Source of the DNA: Dactylonectria macrodidyma | Taxonomy: Eukaryota; Ascomycota; Sordariomycetes; Hypocreales; Nectriaceae | DNA: 64,000 bases | Assembly: GCA_020744425.1 (NCBI GenBank) | Contig: JAGMUV010000021.1 | Location: 124,001-188,000, forward strand | Direction of reading: 5' to 3' | In this document: positions 11,848 to 23,326 of the stretch, in pieces | How the letters are laid out: each line of letters starts with the position of its first letter | Position numbering within the stretch: position 1 is the first letter of the stretch | Translations under genes and position numbers: made by a program | Notes under the pieces: generated by a model | What the model saw: only the letters and a program-made list of their open reading frames with translations | Databases searched by the model: none | What the model was told of the DNA's origin: nothing

Positions 11848-12572
11848 AGGAGATGTTGGCCAAGGTAGTCTCAGGCCAAAGTGATGTCCCTGCATCGGCT
11901 TCCCCGAACTCTGCCTCGCCTAAACGTGACGCATGAGCTTAGACTTCATGCATGCCCTTGCATGCAGGAGGAAGCAATGAGGCATTCGAAAGGAGTTTAT
12001 GTCAGTGAGATGGTCGTAGTTCCCGAGTTAGTTATCCTCATTCCGGCTCAACACCCCTTCCTCTGCGTTCTCCCTCGTTCCACGGCGTCATGATCCCTCG
12101 TGGTGCCTACTGTTAGTGGCCAGGATAAATAGCACAAACAAGCTGGGTTTCCCGGCGAGAGTCCTGCGAATCATCAACGAGTAGTCTACCTGGACTAGCT
12201 TTATAAGTATGATAACCGACTATTAAATGAAAGCCAATCATCCACAAAGCTCCCTAATACCCTCCACCTTCGTGCACGCTGTGAGAGCTGGTGCTTACCC
12301 CTTCACTCCTCTCGTTACCATATTTTTCAACATGCCATTTCCCTTCAGATTACTTTGTGATCTCCTCGAGGTTGCCTTGTATGGTAACTCAACCGTCAAG
12401 CGAGCAAAGCAGGAGTAAACGAAAGGACGCCCTGAAAATGGCAGCCTCTGGCGAGGATATGGGATTTGACGCTTGTATGATCTCGCTCGCTTATCATGTA
12501 ATGGCGTTATCCTCATTAGAATAGAGAATTTAGGCGCTTAGATGCCGGAATAACTTAGTTTGCCTTCCGTGA
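11848..12572 (+). repeat. ligase unit copy 1, internally deleted
   Basis: The sequence matches ligase unit copies 2 and 3 from GAGATGTTGG (about 11848), includes the 3' half of the small ORF, the leader and the first codons of the ligase (MPFPFRLLCDLLE), then jumps at CTCGAG directly to the 3' end of the unit (GGTTGCCTTGTATGG). The jump is at a GAG(G) microhomology, so the whole catalytic region is missing. A segment of about 110-130 bases unlike the other copies sits at about 11930-12050. The 3' end shared with copy 2 stops at CTTCCGTGA (12572). It holds the unoccupied TA target of the transposon found in copy 2. Confidence 0.8.
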
Positions 12573-12602
12573 ACCGCAACCGCAACCGCAACCGCAGCCG
12601 CG
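12573..12602. repeat. AACCGC hexanucleotide run
   Basis: About five tandem AACCGC-like hexamers follow directly after the 3' end of ligase unit copy 1. Confidence 0.6.
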
Positions 12603-13026
12603 CCCATACCCAAAGCCATGCTTGCACCCGTACCCGCCACCCAGTCAATCACGCTGAATGGCTTCGATTTCTCTGGGAGCAGCTGGAACGATCATTAGAT
12701 GATGGGATTATGTTGTTAGGAGAGGGTGGTGCGCGTGGGCGGTCCAAACGAAAACCATATTCCAAAGTCGGTTGAAAGACCGAAGAGATTAAATTCGAGG
12801 GGGCGCAAGATTCTAGAAATTCCCAGTAGTCATCTAGGGCCGGAGCCCGTCTCGCGTCTCTCCCGTTGAGGATAGCGAGGCACCTTTCTTTAGTGCGATA
12901 TATGCTGAAGCAGCTTTCGGGTTGGCAGTGCTAGCGCAACCTGCACAGATTGAGTTTCTTCTGTCTCCCATCCGTCTAAACTTACGCCATAGAAGGTAAG
13001 TTTGTTTGGAAGAAGTCGGGCGACTA

Positions 13027-13462
13027 TGGTGAATTCTTTTCTCTCTGTCTTGGGCGCCGTGAGACCATTGAATAGCCCAAAGAGAAGAGGAGCGCCGTTG
13101 AGGGGCCGTTCGAGAACAACGGCCAGCCAGCCATTATCGTCGAAGACCTTAAAGAATCTAAAGTCTGGAGCGGTGCTTGGTTCGTCAATGGAACGGAAGA
13201 TGCCTTTATAGACGATCCCGATGCCGACGACAAAACCTGGGCTGTAGAGCTTGACTGCCAATACCTCAACAGCACGGATCGATTCTGCGCCTACGAGTAC
13301 CCATCTCCTCAAGACACTGAAGCGGTCTCGGCTTGTTGGGTGCAACAGACTTTTCCCTTCAACATGGAAACGCCCCTCAACTTTAGTATGTGGTTTACGA
13401 GCGACGAGGCCAAAGTGGATATCTGGTCCGAGAGCGAGTACATCGCCAACTACATCAAATAA
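13027..13462 (+). pseudogene. small secreted protein gene with a frameshift
   Basis: ATG at 13027 opens a leader-like MVNSFLSVLGAV. The body is in the next frame from about 13076 to TAA 13460-13462 and reads as a convincing acidic extracellular protein: PKEKRSAVEGPFENNG, a core with VWSGAWFVNGTEDAF, LDCQYLNSTDRFCAYEY and ACWVQQTFPF, so with cysteines and NxS/T sites. It is about 145 residues in all. The two frames are joined at about 13060-13076 by a +1/-2 shift; the only GT...AG there is 17 bases, too short for an intron. I read it as a small secreted protein (effector-like size) recently broken by an indel, or an assembly error. The opposite-strand ORF here is a shadow. Confidence 0.55.
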
Positions 13463-13860
13463 CTCGCCAGAGAACCTTCCTTATAACACTCAATGTCCTC
13501 CATCCTTAACCACAGGCGCGGCCTGTTTGCCCAGCCTAGAATTTCAGTTCGTTTATGCAAGTGATCGGAGGCGTCCCCACCTGGTGTCTGAGTTGGGTTG
13601 ATGCCATCCTTCTGGAGTAATAAGTCAACCACCTCTGCCTACAACGCAAACACACACAGACACATGACCGATTGATGAGGGTTAAATCGAGAAGATAAGC
13701 CTTACTAACTAAAAGTACCTAGATAATTGCGTCTTCAGTCTTAGAGCCGGAGCATCCAGTGCCGCAGGCCTTGGGCTAAAGGGGGCCTTGCACGGGAGGC
13801 TAGCATACTATTGTCAAACAAACGCCGATTTGGGACTCCTGCCAAGACATGTCCGACTAG
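13463..13860. other. short intergenic region between convergent genes
   Basis: This is the 3' flank of both the secreted-protein pseudogene and the HET gene. Nothing recognised. Confidence 0.4.
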
Positions 13861-16076
13861 TCAGACAATCTGCACGACCAGTGGTTGGACCTGGTCAAAC
13901 ACGCCCGAGTCTGCCCAGACCTTGCCGGCTCCGATGCGACGAAACTCGCCATCCTCTCGGCCGGTCGGCTCCAAGATCAGAACGTGGAACCAGAAGTACA
14001 CCGTGTCTTGCGGCGGACAAAAGTTGAGCGTGACTTGTTTCTGCGTGACGGCAAGGCACCGCACAGCGCCACTTGACACGGAGGCGCGCCAGTCGAACTT
14101 GAAGCGGCCGACGACGCGAGACTCGCCTTGGTAGAGTATCATCTGGCCCTTGTTTCCCGTGTCCGCGGCAGCGCAGTGGTGGACGTGCTCCTCCTCCAGG
14201 CGGAAGTCCAGTTCTACCAGCATGCCTCGCCCGACCAGCCGCCCGCCTTGCATGGACGAGGTCAGCGGCCGGCCGGACCAGCCGACGTCGACGCTCTCAA
14301 TGACAAGCTCCTTTTCGGTCCGTTTGTGGGGCAGTTCGTTGGACATCCTGCAGCAGTTCCGCTTGATGGGGCCGTCGATTGAGATCCAGGACCACGACGG
14401 CGGGCCGGAGCCGAGGCCGAGGGATTCCCTGCGGCTTCCTCCTCCGTGGAACGGGTTGCAAGTCCAGCAGAGACTGTCGACGAGTTCGGCCTTCCACATT
14501 CCGGCCACCGGCTCGTCCTCACTCAGCTTCTCGCGGAAGAACTGGGTCAGGCCGGCCAGCGCTGCCATCTTGTCGCTGGCCTTGGTCAGGGCACGCGAGG
14601 AGTAGTCCTCGACGAGTGTCCACCACATGGTATACACGGACCCGCGAGTGACATTGTCCTTCTGGCCCGTCAGCCAGTGTGGCGGTCCAAGCAGCGGAGC
14701 ACGAGGAGGGCCCGCGTAGCGCGGCGTGTGGACATGGGAGCCATCCTCGGATGCCTCGCGCTCGGCACAGAACCAGTACATCTGATCTTGGGCGAAGTGG
14801 ATGGTCCGGCGAGAAAGGCACACCTCCTGGAGCACCCACGCTCTGGTGTTCAACGCGGCCTTTTCCAGATTCCTCACCGAGCCCGATGCCCGGACGAGTG
14901 CCGGCGTCGCCTGCTCCGCGTCGGCCGCTTCCCCGGGCGCGGGCCCTGCCCCGAAGCGACCCCAGCTGGACCATCTCGGCGGCGGATCGATCTGGAAGCC
15001 CGTCGTGGGCCTGGGCGTATGCATGCACCCTCCGTCGCTATCGAGCGCCGACGTCGCGGCGAGGTTCAGGTAGGCGTTCCGGTATATAGAAGCCATGTTG
15101 GCCGACTCTCTCTCCCAATCATTGACGTCGTCTGCGGGGAGCACCGGTCCTTGTTCAGCACCTGTCTCTAGGGAGGGCAGTTGGCGGGGGCGGTGCTAAC
15201 TAACCTTGTATGATGCAAAGCGAGTCTATCCAGATGTATCGGATCCCGAGCGCCCGCGTGATGCTGACGGCGTCTCTGTAAGTCCTCGGCAGCGTGTCTA
15301 AGTTGATGGCCTCGGACAGAGCTAGGACGGAACTCGTCGTCAGCCTCGCTGGCAGCTGGCCTTTGCCCCAGCAGTGACTCACGGTCGTGTAGCGCCCGTG
15401 GCAGCCACCCAAGATGGCCAGCCGCGGCTCGACGGACCCGTCGGCCTCCCCGACGTCGATGCAGCGGGTGGGCAGGAGGGGGTGCTTCGCCACGCCTTCG
15501 AGAGAGCATGCTGAAGTGTGCAGGTCGTCGCACTCCTTCAGCCAGGTCAAAATGGTTGGCAGCAGGGCCTCCACGGCAGCCGGCCGGGAGCTGGTCCAGA
15601 TGGGCCTTTCTCTGGTGTCGTCTAAGTCTTCGGTAGGACCGGGCAGGGCATGCGAGGCCGGGGAAGTTGATGTTCTCTTTCTTTCTATCCGGGGCGGGCA
15701 GCAACTTACCTAGCTCCTTGCGCAAGATGAGTCTCGTCGACATCTCTTCCCGGACCCAGTATGCTCGAAGGCCCCAGGCGCTTATATCGTTGGAAGATGG
15801 CGGGTGTGAAGAGTACGGACTACAAAGGAAGTGGTTCACCTCGACCCGCAGCTTGAGGCCCCGGAATGCTCGCTCCAGATCTGCCTCGTCCTCGAGGGAC
15901 TGATCGTTATCGTGCGTGGCCGATTCAAGGATGGCCTTGCAGAGCTCACACGATTTCGCCGACTCCCTGAGGTCCTTGAAGGCGCTGTGATAATCAACCG
16001 TAGGCTCCTCTCCGGAAATCCGGAACATCGGCTCCTCCTTGCGCACCACCTGCACACAGCGGCTGCAGAGGGTCAT
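13861..16076 (-). CDS. HET-domain protein (heterokaryon incompatibility type)
   Basis: Three exons, 16076-15710, 15621-15205 and 15131-13861, with introns of 88 and 73 bases, give 684 residues in one frame. The N-terminus has CxxC pairs (LCSRC, CELC). The HET core spans the first splice and includes YTTVSHCWGKGQ, LPRTYRDAVSITRALGIRYI, WIDSLCIIQ and, joined by the second splice, DDVNDWERESANMASIY followed by NAYLNLAA. These are the three conserved HET blocks in order, with normal length and spacing. HET proteins trigger cell death on nonself fusion in ascomycetes. The C-terminal half carries no further domain I know, and the exon 3 region is clearly GC-rich. The gene looks intact. Confidence 0.9.
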
Positions 16077-16803
16077 GGTCGCGTCTTGGTCTCGACAAAT
16101 GGTTTCGCTTGGCTGGCTCTGCGGAGAGTTGGGCTGGGGGAGGAGGGAGAGGGGAAGGGGAAGGGGGTGGTGGAAGCGAAAGGGAAACGACGGGCGATCA
16201 GCCTCTTGGTAATCTATCCTCGGGAGACGTGCGAGGAATTCATGAGGCAGTGAACTGAGTGAGGTCTGCCTCGATGTAGTTTAGGGCATCGTGGCAGTGA
16301 GGGCAGCTGAACGCCAACACACCAGAATGGGCGCCTGAGGCCTAAAAATATCAGGCAGACATGTCGCGAGACACTAATAAAAGCATGCACTGCAAACATA
16401 GTACCTAGGTATTTTACATTTCTCTCCCCCAGTGTCAAATGTCAGACCGGCTTGCATACAGCAGCACCTTAAGTGGTTAGGATGTCGTCATCAACGGGTT
16501 CAGGATGCAAAACAAAATGGCTGTGCGAGGAGGCTTGACCATCTTGCGGGCGCTACTTCATTATATCACGTAGCATCGTCATGTCCGGATCCTTTCCGCA
16601 TGGGGCAAATATCCCTCTTTGTATCTCCATGCTGCCTGGCTGGGCCTGGTTATGTAGCCCACGCTACCTGATGAGATTCCCGGTCCCATTTCGCTAATTC
16701 ATACACTATAGTCGCCAATAGATCAATCACATTCAGCCAATCCACTCTAAGGTTTTTGTCTCATGTTTTATTAATGTAACCGTTAATCGGGAAAGTGCAA
16801 TTC
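16077..16803. other. intergenic, HET promoter side
   Basis: This is upstream of the HET gene (G-rich at 16130-16180) and downstream of the CBM21 gene. No gene recognised. Confidence 0.4.
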
Positions 16804-18063
16804 TCAAGAACACTGGCGATAGGGTATTGCGTTTAAATTGCCGTACATATCGATGTCGCCAAAGGGCGTATGTGCTGTCATAGAGCGCGGGAAGCAGCAT
16901 CTGTCGGAGCCATTGTGCATTGAGATTGAGAATTTTAATTCAGGTAAGCTTGCACTAAAGCTAGATTTTGTCGACCTTCGGGAGAACGAAGAGGATGATA
17001 ACTTGAAATCACTAACCGCAGCATCCATAGATGCTGTGTTGCGTTTTCTCCGAGCATTATTGCACTTTGCAGCTCGGACCGTGGCATCAAGCGAGGCACT
17101 GATGCTGTAACATTTTGCCAAGTCTAGCCCGCGAAAAGGACTAGTCGTAGGCTTTCCTAATGTGGGGTTGTTGGAGGGTCCATTATGTGGATGTAATGGA
17201 ATGCCATGAGCCGAGACATTATCATAGCGTGGTAAAGCCTTCTTGAAGAAGCAGGCCTGAAAGTTGCAGCCAGAGTTGTTATCCCAATATTCTTGATCGT
17301 TCACTATGTATCGGACGCACAAGTGGGCAATCTTGGATTCAAGATGGAGGATGTCGGACAGCTGGATGGTAAAGACGAAAAAGTCGTGGCTAGAAGGAGC
17401 TTTTTTTGGCACCACTCCATTGCTATATGCTGCGTCGACGATGGAGATCGTCTTCCAGTTGTCAAACGTGAAACGGCATGTAACTGACTTGTGGAATGCC
17501 GCGTTTCTCACAGCCACCACACCTTGCAAAGCCTTTTGGTCGTCTAACAACCGTAGTTTCTTGAGACACACAAATCGGGACTTGTGAGATCTCGTCTGAT
17601 GCGGGAAGTTGGGCGTAACCATCTCCCATTGGCGCGCCACATCGTGTCGGAACGTGGGATATTCCGTGTCGGTCTTATCGGCATGACTGGATCGCGATCC
17701 AGCGCTGATAGACATGGGACAGTCCAGTCGGAAAAAATCGAGAGTCTCTTCCAAGTGGGTGTGGAAGTTAACAGACTTTGTGGTGGTGGGACTGGTTGGC
17801 ACGCTGGCAGGACGCCTACAAGATGGTGGGCGCAGGATTGGGCGGACCAATTCGCCAGACAGTTTGCGTATTACGCGTGGTTTTCTGTATTGTTCGTTCT
17901 CTGTCTCATCCTCGGATTCGCTAACGATGGCGGCATCCTCGGATTTGGAAGGGGTAGCACCGAGGTCCGCGGGTTTCGTGCGCAACCGCCACGGTAGATC
18001 AAAATGGACCTTCTCTGATGGCGACGAGCATGGGGATTGCTTCAATGGAGGAATGTATGGCAT
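16804..18063 (-). CDS. PP1-targeting regulatory subunit with CBM21 domain (Gac1-like)
   Basis: A single exon of 419 residues from the ATG giving MPYIPP, the typical start of fungal Gac1-like proteins; the frame is open further up but only from a non-ATG codon. An RVxF-type PP1-docking motif, KSVNF, lies at about residues 96-100. A CBM21 glycogen-binding domain covers about 160-280, with VAVRNAAFHKSV, FDNW and the signature WDNNSGCNFQACFFKK. Such proteins bring protein phosphatase 1 to glycogen and activate glycogen synthase. At 419 residues it is shorter than the usual fungal homologues, and the Ser-rich tail is short. It may be a divergent paralogue rather than the housekeeping copy; the family call itself is secure. 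Confidence 0.85.
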   Translation of the reverse strand: MPYIPPLKQSPCSSPSEKVHFDLPWRLRTKPADLGATPSKSEDAAIVSESEDETENEQYRKPRVIRKLSGELVRPILRPPSCRRPASVPTSPTTTKSVNFHTHLEETLDFFRLDCPMSISAGSRSSHADKTDTEYPTFRHDVARQWEMVTPNFPHQTRSHKSRFVCLKKLRLLDDQKALQGVVAVRNAAFHKSVTCRFTFDNWKTISIVDAAYSNGVVPKKAPSSHDFFVFTIQLSDILHLESKIAHLCVRYIVNDQEYWDNNSGCNFQACFFKKALPRYDNVSAHGIPLHPHNGPSNNPTLGKPTTSPFRGLDLAKCYSISASLDATVRAAKCNNARRKRNTASMDAAVSDFKLSSSSFSRRSTKSSFSASLPELKFSISMHNGSDRCCFPRSMTAHTPFGDIDMYGNLNAIPYRQCS

Positions 18064-19035
18064 TTTCGAATCAGGATGTGGAGGTGTGAGACAAACGCTC
18101 AAGGTTAGGATAATATGAAGGCTTTATCAGAGTCGCCAAGAGGTGGTGCTGACTAGCCAGCGGCAATGGGACGATGCAGACTGAAATGGAGTTAATCACT
18201 CAATGACAGTTCTCCAAAGGAAATTTAGCCATGAGGGGTTCGTATCGTCGGATCTTGGATTACTATGACGGTTCTGGGAAGTAGGGAATCAGTGTGAGAC
18301 AATATTGCTAGTGGTGCTATTCTATATGCCCGGTAATGTTCTAGTGATGGTGGCGGTGTTGGTGATAGTGATTAGTGATGTAACATGCAACAGTGGAGGC
18401 GCGCTAAAACTCGAAAGAGTGGCAATTTTTTAGATGATAGTGCACACCAGTCAGCGGTCCAGATGTCATTCCACACACACATAATGCATTTTATTGCATG
18501 CACGATATGGGTTCTCCACAGGTCGAAACCGTGTAAATCAGGTCACCTCCCATCGGTCTTAGCTGCCACAGCCACGAGGGAGCTCAACTGTAGCGTGGTG
18601 GTGCGACGGTCTTTGGACTTAGAAGCCGTGCTTGAAGACGGGCTCTTTATTGAGCCACTTGCGTACGTTCCATTGTGTGAGGGTTGATTTAATTGATTGA
18701 GTACATACAAGGCCCTCGGGCCCATCTAATAGGCCGCACCCCACTGTAGGGAGTTCTATCTAGCCTAATCACGGTGTCTAATCCGGCGTCACGGAACAGG
18801 TGGAGGAACGGAGCCGCCCGAGGCTTTTGATACCTTCGACCGAGACCGTATCTTCCTGGGCTGACTTTGCGAGACGGTGGCTGCATGCCGCTCGTCCACG
18901 CATCATGGGCGGAGTGATAGCGCACGGTGGCGCACTGGTGAAGGGTGTCGGCGAGGGCATGTATATTGGTGAGCGAGAGATATGGACGAATCAATTGATC
19001 TGGAATGTCTGGCGGGAATTTACAGAGTCTAAATG

Positions 19036-19112
19036 AGCGAAAGGGGTAGCATGCATACTCTTACAATACTGTTGGGGTTTGCGGCTTGAGGCTTGCAGAA
19101 ACGCAGCAAAGT
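19036..19112 (+). repeat. direct repeat, copy A (about 75 bases)
   Basis: Contains GCATACTCTTACAATACTG followed by GTTGGGGTTTGCGGCTTGAG. A nearly identical copy lies 268 bases downstream at 19304-19381. The short spacing and high identity suggest a local duplication or a solo repeat pair. Confidence 0.7.
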
Positions 19113-19303
19113 CCGCACCCACCAAGCCAGTAGGAAGCCCATTTCCTTCTTCTAATGTCCTCAGGCTGATCTTAGGCCACTCTCACCTGACGAAAACTAT
19201 CACGCGCAACTCAGCTAGGCTACAATCCTGGATTATAGTATGTAAGTTTCCCTAGCTAGAGTGATAATGACATAATGCTTGCTCCGGACGCATACGTAGT
19301 GAA

Positions 19304-19381
19304 GTGCGAAATGGGCAATATGCATACTCTTACAATACTGTTGGGGTTTGTGGCTTGAGGCTTGCAGAAAGGCGGCAAAGT
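19304..19381 (+). repeat. direct repeat, copy B (about 75 bases)
   Basis: The second copy of the repeat at 19036, differing at a few positions, for instance GGTTTGTGGC instead of GGTTTGCGGC. Confidence 0.7.
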
Positions 19382-21559
19382 ATTACTAACGAACTAGCTT
19401 GAAGCCTATTCTTCAGGTGTTTAGTGTCCTATCTATGGCGGCAGAAGCGGTGTTCGCTTTTATGGCACAGGGTGAGGGTCGAGTGAAGTTAGAAATAGTG
19501 GGTTTGTGGGGGGTTGAGGGGGGATGCTCGTCTCGCTGGTTAGCTTGCGTCAAGGCGGCCTGTGGCCAATGCAAACCGGATGGTCACTCGGATGGCTTCC
19601 AAGTTTGGCGTCCATTTTTGGTCATCAGATGGCGACTTTCCTCCAAGATAGAAGAGATGTTGCTTCTATGTGCATTAAAGCATCTCTGTCCGGTATGCTA
19701 TCCACACTTTGCTGGATTCGTCTGGTTGAGTTGTTAAGCTCTCCTTCTATTTACCGAGTTGCTCAATTTGGGGCAAATAAGCTAATTTTAGGGGTGTCGA
19801 TCTTGCTGTGGTCGATCATATGGCCCCGAAATTCCTCTCCTTCTCTATTCCGTGTTCGACCATTATGTCTCTAGAGTTAACATGAACCTCTCCAGTCTAG
19901 GATGTGGTGCTCTTAGTGAGGCTGCATAAGGGCGTGTAACCAACGCAGAATAAAAACCATCCGAGCACTTGGGCAAAGTATTTGTATTTCTTGCAAGTAC
20001 GTAGAATTCTAATTGATAGTAAAAAAGGCACTTCAATCGGGCTGGAAGTTGCTGAGTGTACGACATTCTTAATTCCGGCTTCTGATTAATTTCGCCCAAG
20101 GGTGGTTGCTGGGCTGCTGTCGCTCTCGACAAGCGGCTAAGGGGTTTCAGTCCTTTAATCACTATACTAAGGGATCATTTAGCTCAGACATACCACAGAT
20201 ATCATCTCCCCTTACGAATAGTTAATAACAACAGTCAAGGATCAGCGTAAGAGTCTCACCAGTATTGCTTGCTCACGATAATGGGCGGGCACCGTCGTTC
20301 AGTCTCGATATACTTGGGGCACCACGACTCCACCAGATGGTAGTGGTGCTGGCAGCTGAGCTCTTTCTGGATTGCTGTTAGCTTGCAAGGGCGGTGGTGA
20401 TTAATACACCTACGTAGATATAGTTGCACATAATGGTTGAACTTCAAGAAGAAACAAGGAACTAAATGCAGGCCTAGTTCTGACGGCGACAACCGTCAAG
20501 TGATCGAACGTGCCGTGCTGTTCATCCAGCGAGCGAGTCGTTTTATTATTGTGGTGTTTGGCGGTCACTCAGAAGATATTAGTAATTGTAGGAGCAGTCT
20601 CTCAAGGCACTTGGCAGAGGTCATTCGATTTACCAGCAGCAGTGAATATAAAGAAGGGCGTTCTTGCTAGCCTAGGAGTGAGCAATTTGTGGCCTGTCGG
20701 CTGATATCTACTGGAGCTGCCTTAGACCTCGTTACCATTACTATTCCGTTTACCTCATCAGGTGCCATGCTTCTTACCACGAGCTGCAGATGGCAATCTA
20801 CCATGTGTAGCGCTCATCCCAACTCTCAGATATAGCGTTATGACTCGTCAATAGTATCTGCTCATGCGTCCCTCCAGATCCCAATAATTTATCCAGCTAA
20901 ATGGCGTAGCGATAAAAACTACCCTGCTTATGGTCTAGAGCCTCGATAGCTTATGTATGTCTCAGTTTAGAAGTCATCCAGATGAGTAGCATGGATGTGG
21001 GATTGAAGGGCTGTTTGGTTCGAGCTTGATCCAGCACTCATCCACACGAATGCGTTCAATTTGACCGAGTGTACCATAGCTCTCGATCCACTTGTGTAAC
21101 CTCGAATTTGCGGTCCTATAGAGCTGACATGGCGAAGATTAGCTTGCGGCCAGTGGCTCATCCAGGGATGGCTGCCTGGAATTCAAATGACGGGTGGACG
21201 GGGATGGGTTAATCTAAAGCCTGGTCTTAGCGGTGAGTGGGTCGGCTAGGCCTAATGAGCTTTTGATTACGTCGGTTACCTGCGGCGGTTAATCCGTCCT
21301 TCTAAAATTGGACGGGCCTGTCCCAATTACTGTATTCAGTATCGGCTCCTCCGTCATCGGACCTTCCATCTCGTCGTATTCAACCTTGACTCTCCAAACA
21401 CAGCTTCTGTGGTAGTGCCCTTCAGTAGTTATTAGAATATAATCATACTTTTTTTTCCCCTTGTAGAGTTGGAGAGTTGAAGTTAATTGTCTTTAATAAG
21501 CTTTAAAAGAACTAACGTAGTTCATAAGCGAGTGAAACACCTAACCATGCCTTCCCCCC

Positions 21560-22065
21560 CAAATATGAAGTCTTTTGGGTAGATGGGAAACGAGTTCACA
21601 ATCAGCTGGCGATGCAGTGCCTTCGTGTTATGAACAAGCACCTGGAAACAGATATGTGCAAGCTCATAAAGCCGAGAACAAACCGTGCCACTATCAGTTC
21701 TAAACACATGGATTCATGTATCCCACGAGAAGTGCAATACGTATGTCTTTACTGGGTTTGCCATATACAACAGGCAGAAATGCTTATTGATGGCGATGGG
21801 CTGGTCAACGCATTTTTATTGCAACATTTTCTTCACTGGCTAGAAGCCGTGAGCTTGATTGGACGGACTTCAAATAGTCTCAATATTCTCAAAGCTTGCA
21901 ATATGCTCGAATTGTTAGTATGATAGGTGGCAAAATACGAGAATATACTAACAATATTGCAGCTAGAAAAGGGCGGAAAACTTGGAAATTTTCTCCAAGA
22001 TGCTTTGCGATTTGTGAAAGGTCTTTCCAAGCTTCCTGCCAGGCCCGAACTTCTCGTTAGGTCTA
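21560..22065 (+). pseudogene. remnant of a NACHT-WD40 (NLR) gene, linker region only
   Basis: The frame reads LAMQCLRVMNKHLETDMCKL, then REVQYVCLYWVCHIQQAE, LLQHFLHWLEAVSLIG and NILKACNMLELL. This is the alpha-helical block between the NACHT module and the WD40 repeats in fungal NACHT-WD40 proteins. A canonical intron (GTATGA at about 21918, ACTAAC branch, TTGCAG at about 21962) joins it to KLGNFLQDALRFV, the next conserved helix. Neither the NACHT P-loop upstream nor WD40 repeats downstream can be found, so this is an isolated fragment. Confidence 0.65.
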
Positions 22066-22272
22066 GGCCGCAGCCACACCTCAGTCCCTTCAGTATAAAT
22101 TTACTCGACCCCTTCCACTTTTATAGACTCTCTTCGACCAAAGTGTCACACAGTGATTTTTCTGAGATAAGTTGCTTTCATTGCAAAAGCCTCAAATCGT
22201 TAAGAGTTCCCAAGTCTTGGTTTACTCGGCTTGAGATAAGATTTATGCAAATAATAGACCAACGGTAAGCAT

Positions 22273-22804
22273 CTACTGCGAACCTTTGTTTGTAAAGTTG
22301 TAGTACGATCGCTCGTGCACGATCTTCCACCCACGCACAGCTTCATCTGATAAGCTCCCATCCCATTGTGCACCTTCACCCTCCCATCTCCACCAAAACA
22401 GCGAGACGCCAACTAAGCGCAGCGTCTCCCCCGCTTTGAGGCCTGCGTGAGGAAGGTCTATTACAGCTTCTCCCTCGCATCTCATCTCGGAAGCCACAAA
22501 CTCCGGCGTGAACCCCGTTATCTTCGGCTCGGTGATGCGGAAAGTGGGCATGGCGGAGTACGCTTGGGTGTAGAACTCGCGTATCGCGTCGATACCCTCG
22601 CGAGAAACACCATTCACTTTGTGATGTCATGTTAGCCGGGTCTCCCTACTGAGTCAAAGGTTCAGCTTCCGTACCTACGTCGGTGAACACGGCGTCCTTC
22701 GCGTGCCATGACATGAGCGCATCGACATCGCGCTTTTCCGATGCTTCCCGTAGGCTCGCTAAACGGGCTTCGATCAGAGCTTGAATTGCCTCTTGACTAT
22801 GCAT
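22273..22804 (-). CDS. SnoaL-like (NTF2 fold) small protein
   Basis: Two exons, 22804-22675 and 22616-22273, with a 58-base intron (donor GTACGG, CTAAC branch, acceptor AAAG), encode 157 residues. The start is the ATG giving MHSQEAIQALIEARLASLRE. The exon junction restores DAVFTDVVNGVSREGIDAIR, the typical SnoaL/DUF4440-like pattern of an N-terminal helix, a WHAKDAVF strand and a G-x-x-x-I helix. The C-terminal strands with SLFWWRWEGEG and WKIVHERSYYNF close the cone-shaped fold. Proteins of this kind are small enzymes or binding proteins of secondary or xenobiotic metabolism; the substrate cannot be told. The gene looks intact. Confidence 0.75.
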
Positions 22805-23326
22805 ATCGTTATGATCGCAACTAAATGTTGTCTTTGTACAAGGTGCTGGATCCAATACGGTTAGGATGATCAGGGACTTCCATAAGGGTCAACTGTGGAG
22901 ACCAAAGATGATGACATTGATGTGTGTATGATCTAGGATGCCTCCTGCCCCTCTTTTCCTATGAGGGGTTTTTTGGTCAATCTCACCCCCTATGACTAAG
23001 ACAGGATATGCAGGGCCCTTCGTGGGCAGACGGATGCGCGGACGACACAGCGCCCCACAACAAAATGTGTTATTTGTGTGTCTCTTGCCCCACAAAAAGG
23101 TCAGGTTAGCTGCGGGGGGAGAGATATTGTTTAAACGTTCTCCATTATTGCTTGAACTAATCGACGACTCTTTTTCCTGTCACATCAAGTAAAACGACTC
23201 TGAGAATATAAAACGTAACGCAGAGAATAGCAAGATAATATATGGTGAATGTAAATACTACATAGCCATCGCTCGGCCCTTCAAAGTTTAAATACATCTC
23301 TTCATTTTTAACTTTTACCTCATTAT
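22805..23326. other. intergenic region
   Basis: Promoter side of the SnoaL-like gene and 3' flank of the F-box-like gene. A/T-rich at 23200-23330. Nothing recognised. Confidence 0.4.

Larger units (their letters stand above)
18064..21540. other. long gene-poor stretch
   Basis: No complete gene is visible. It contains the direct repeat pair listed at 19036 and 19304, and on the minus strand near 20285-20400 a possible orphan exon reading CQHHYHLVESWCPKY and ERRCPPII with an acceptor (CTAACAGCAATCCAG) just before it. The rest has only motif-free short ORFs. Confidence 0.4.

Noticed and set aside
12890..13345. 151-codon minus-strand ORF opposite the secreted-protein gene
   Set aside because: It is the antisense shadow of the plus-strand frame, which has a leader, cysteines and glycosylation sites; the minus frame has no motif or splice logic.
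14446..15171. 241-codon plus-strand ORF over the HET gene
   Set aside because: Antisense to HET exon 3, which is GC-rich and so has few stops on the other strand.
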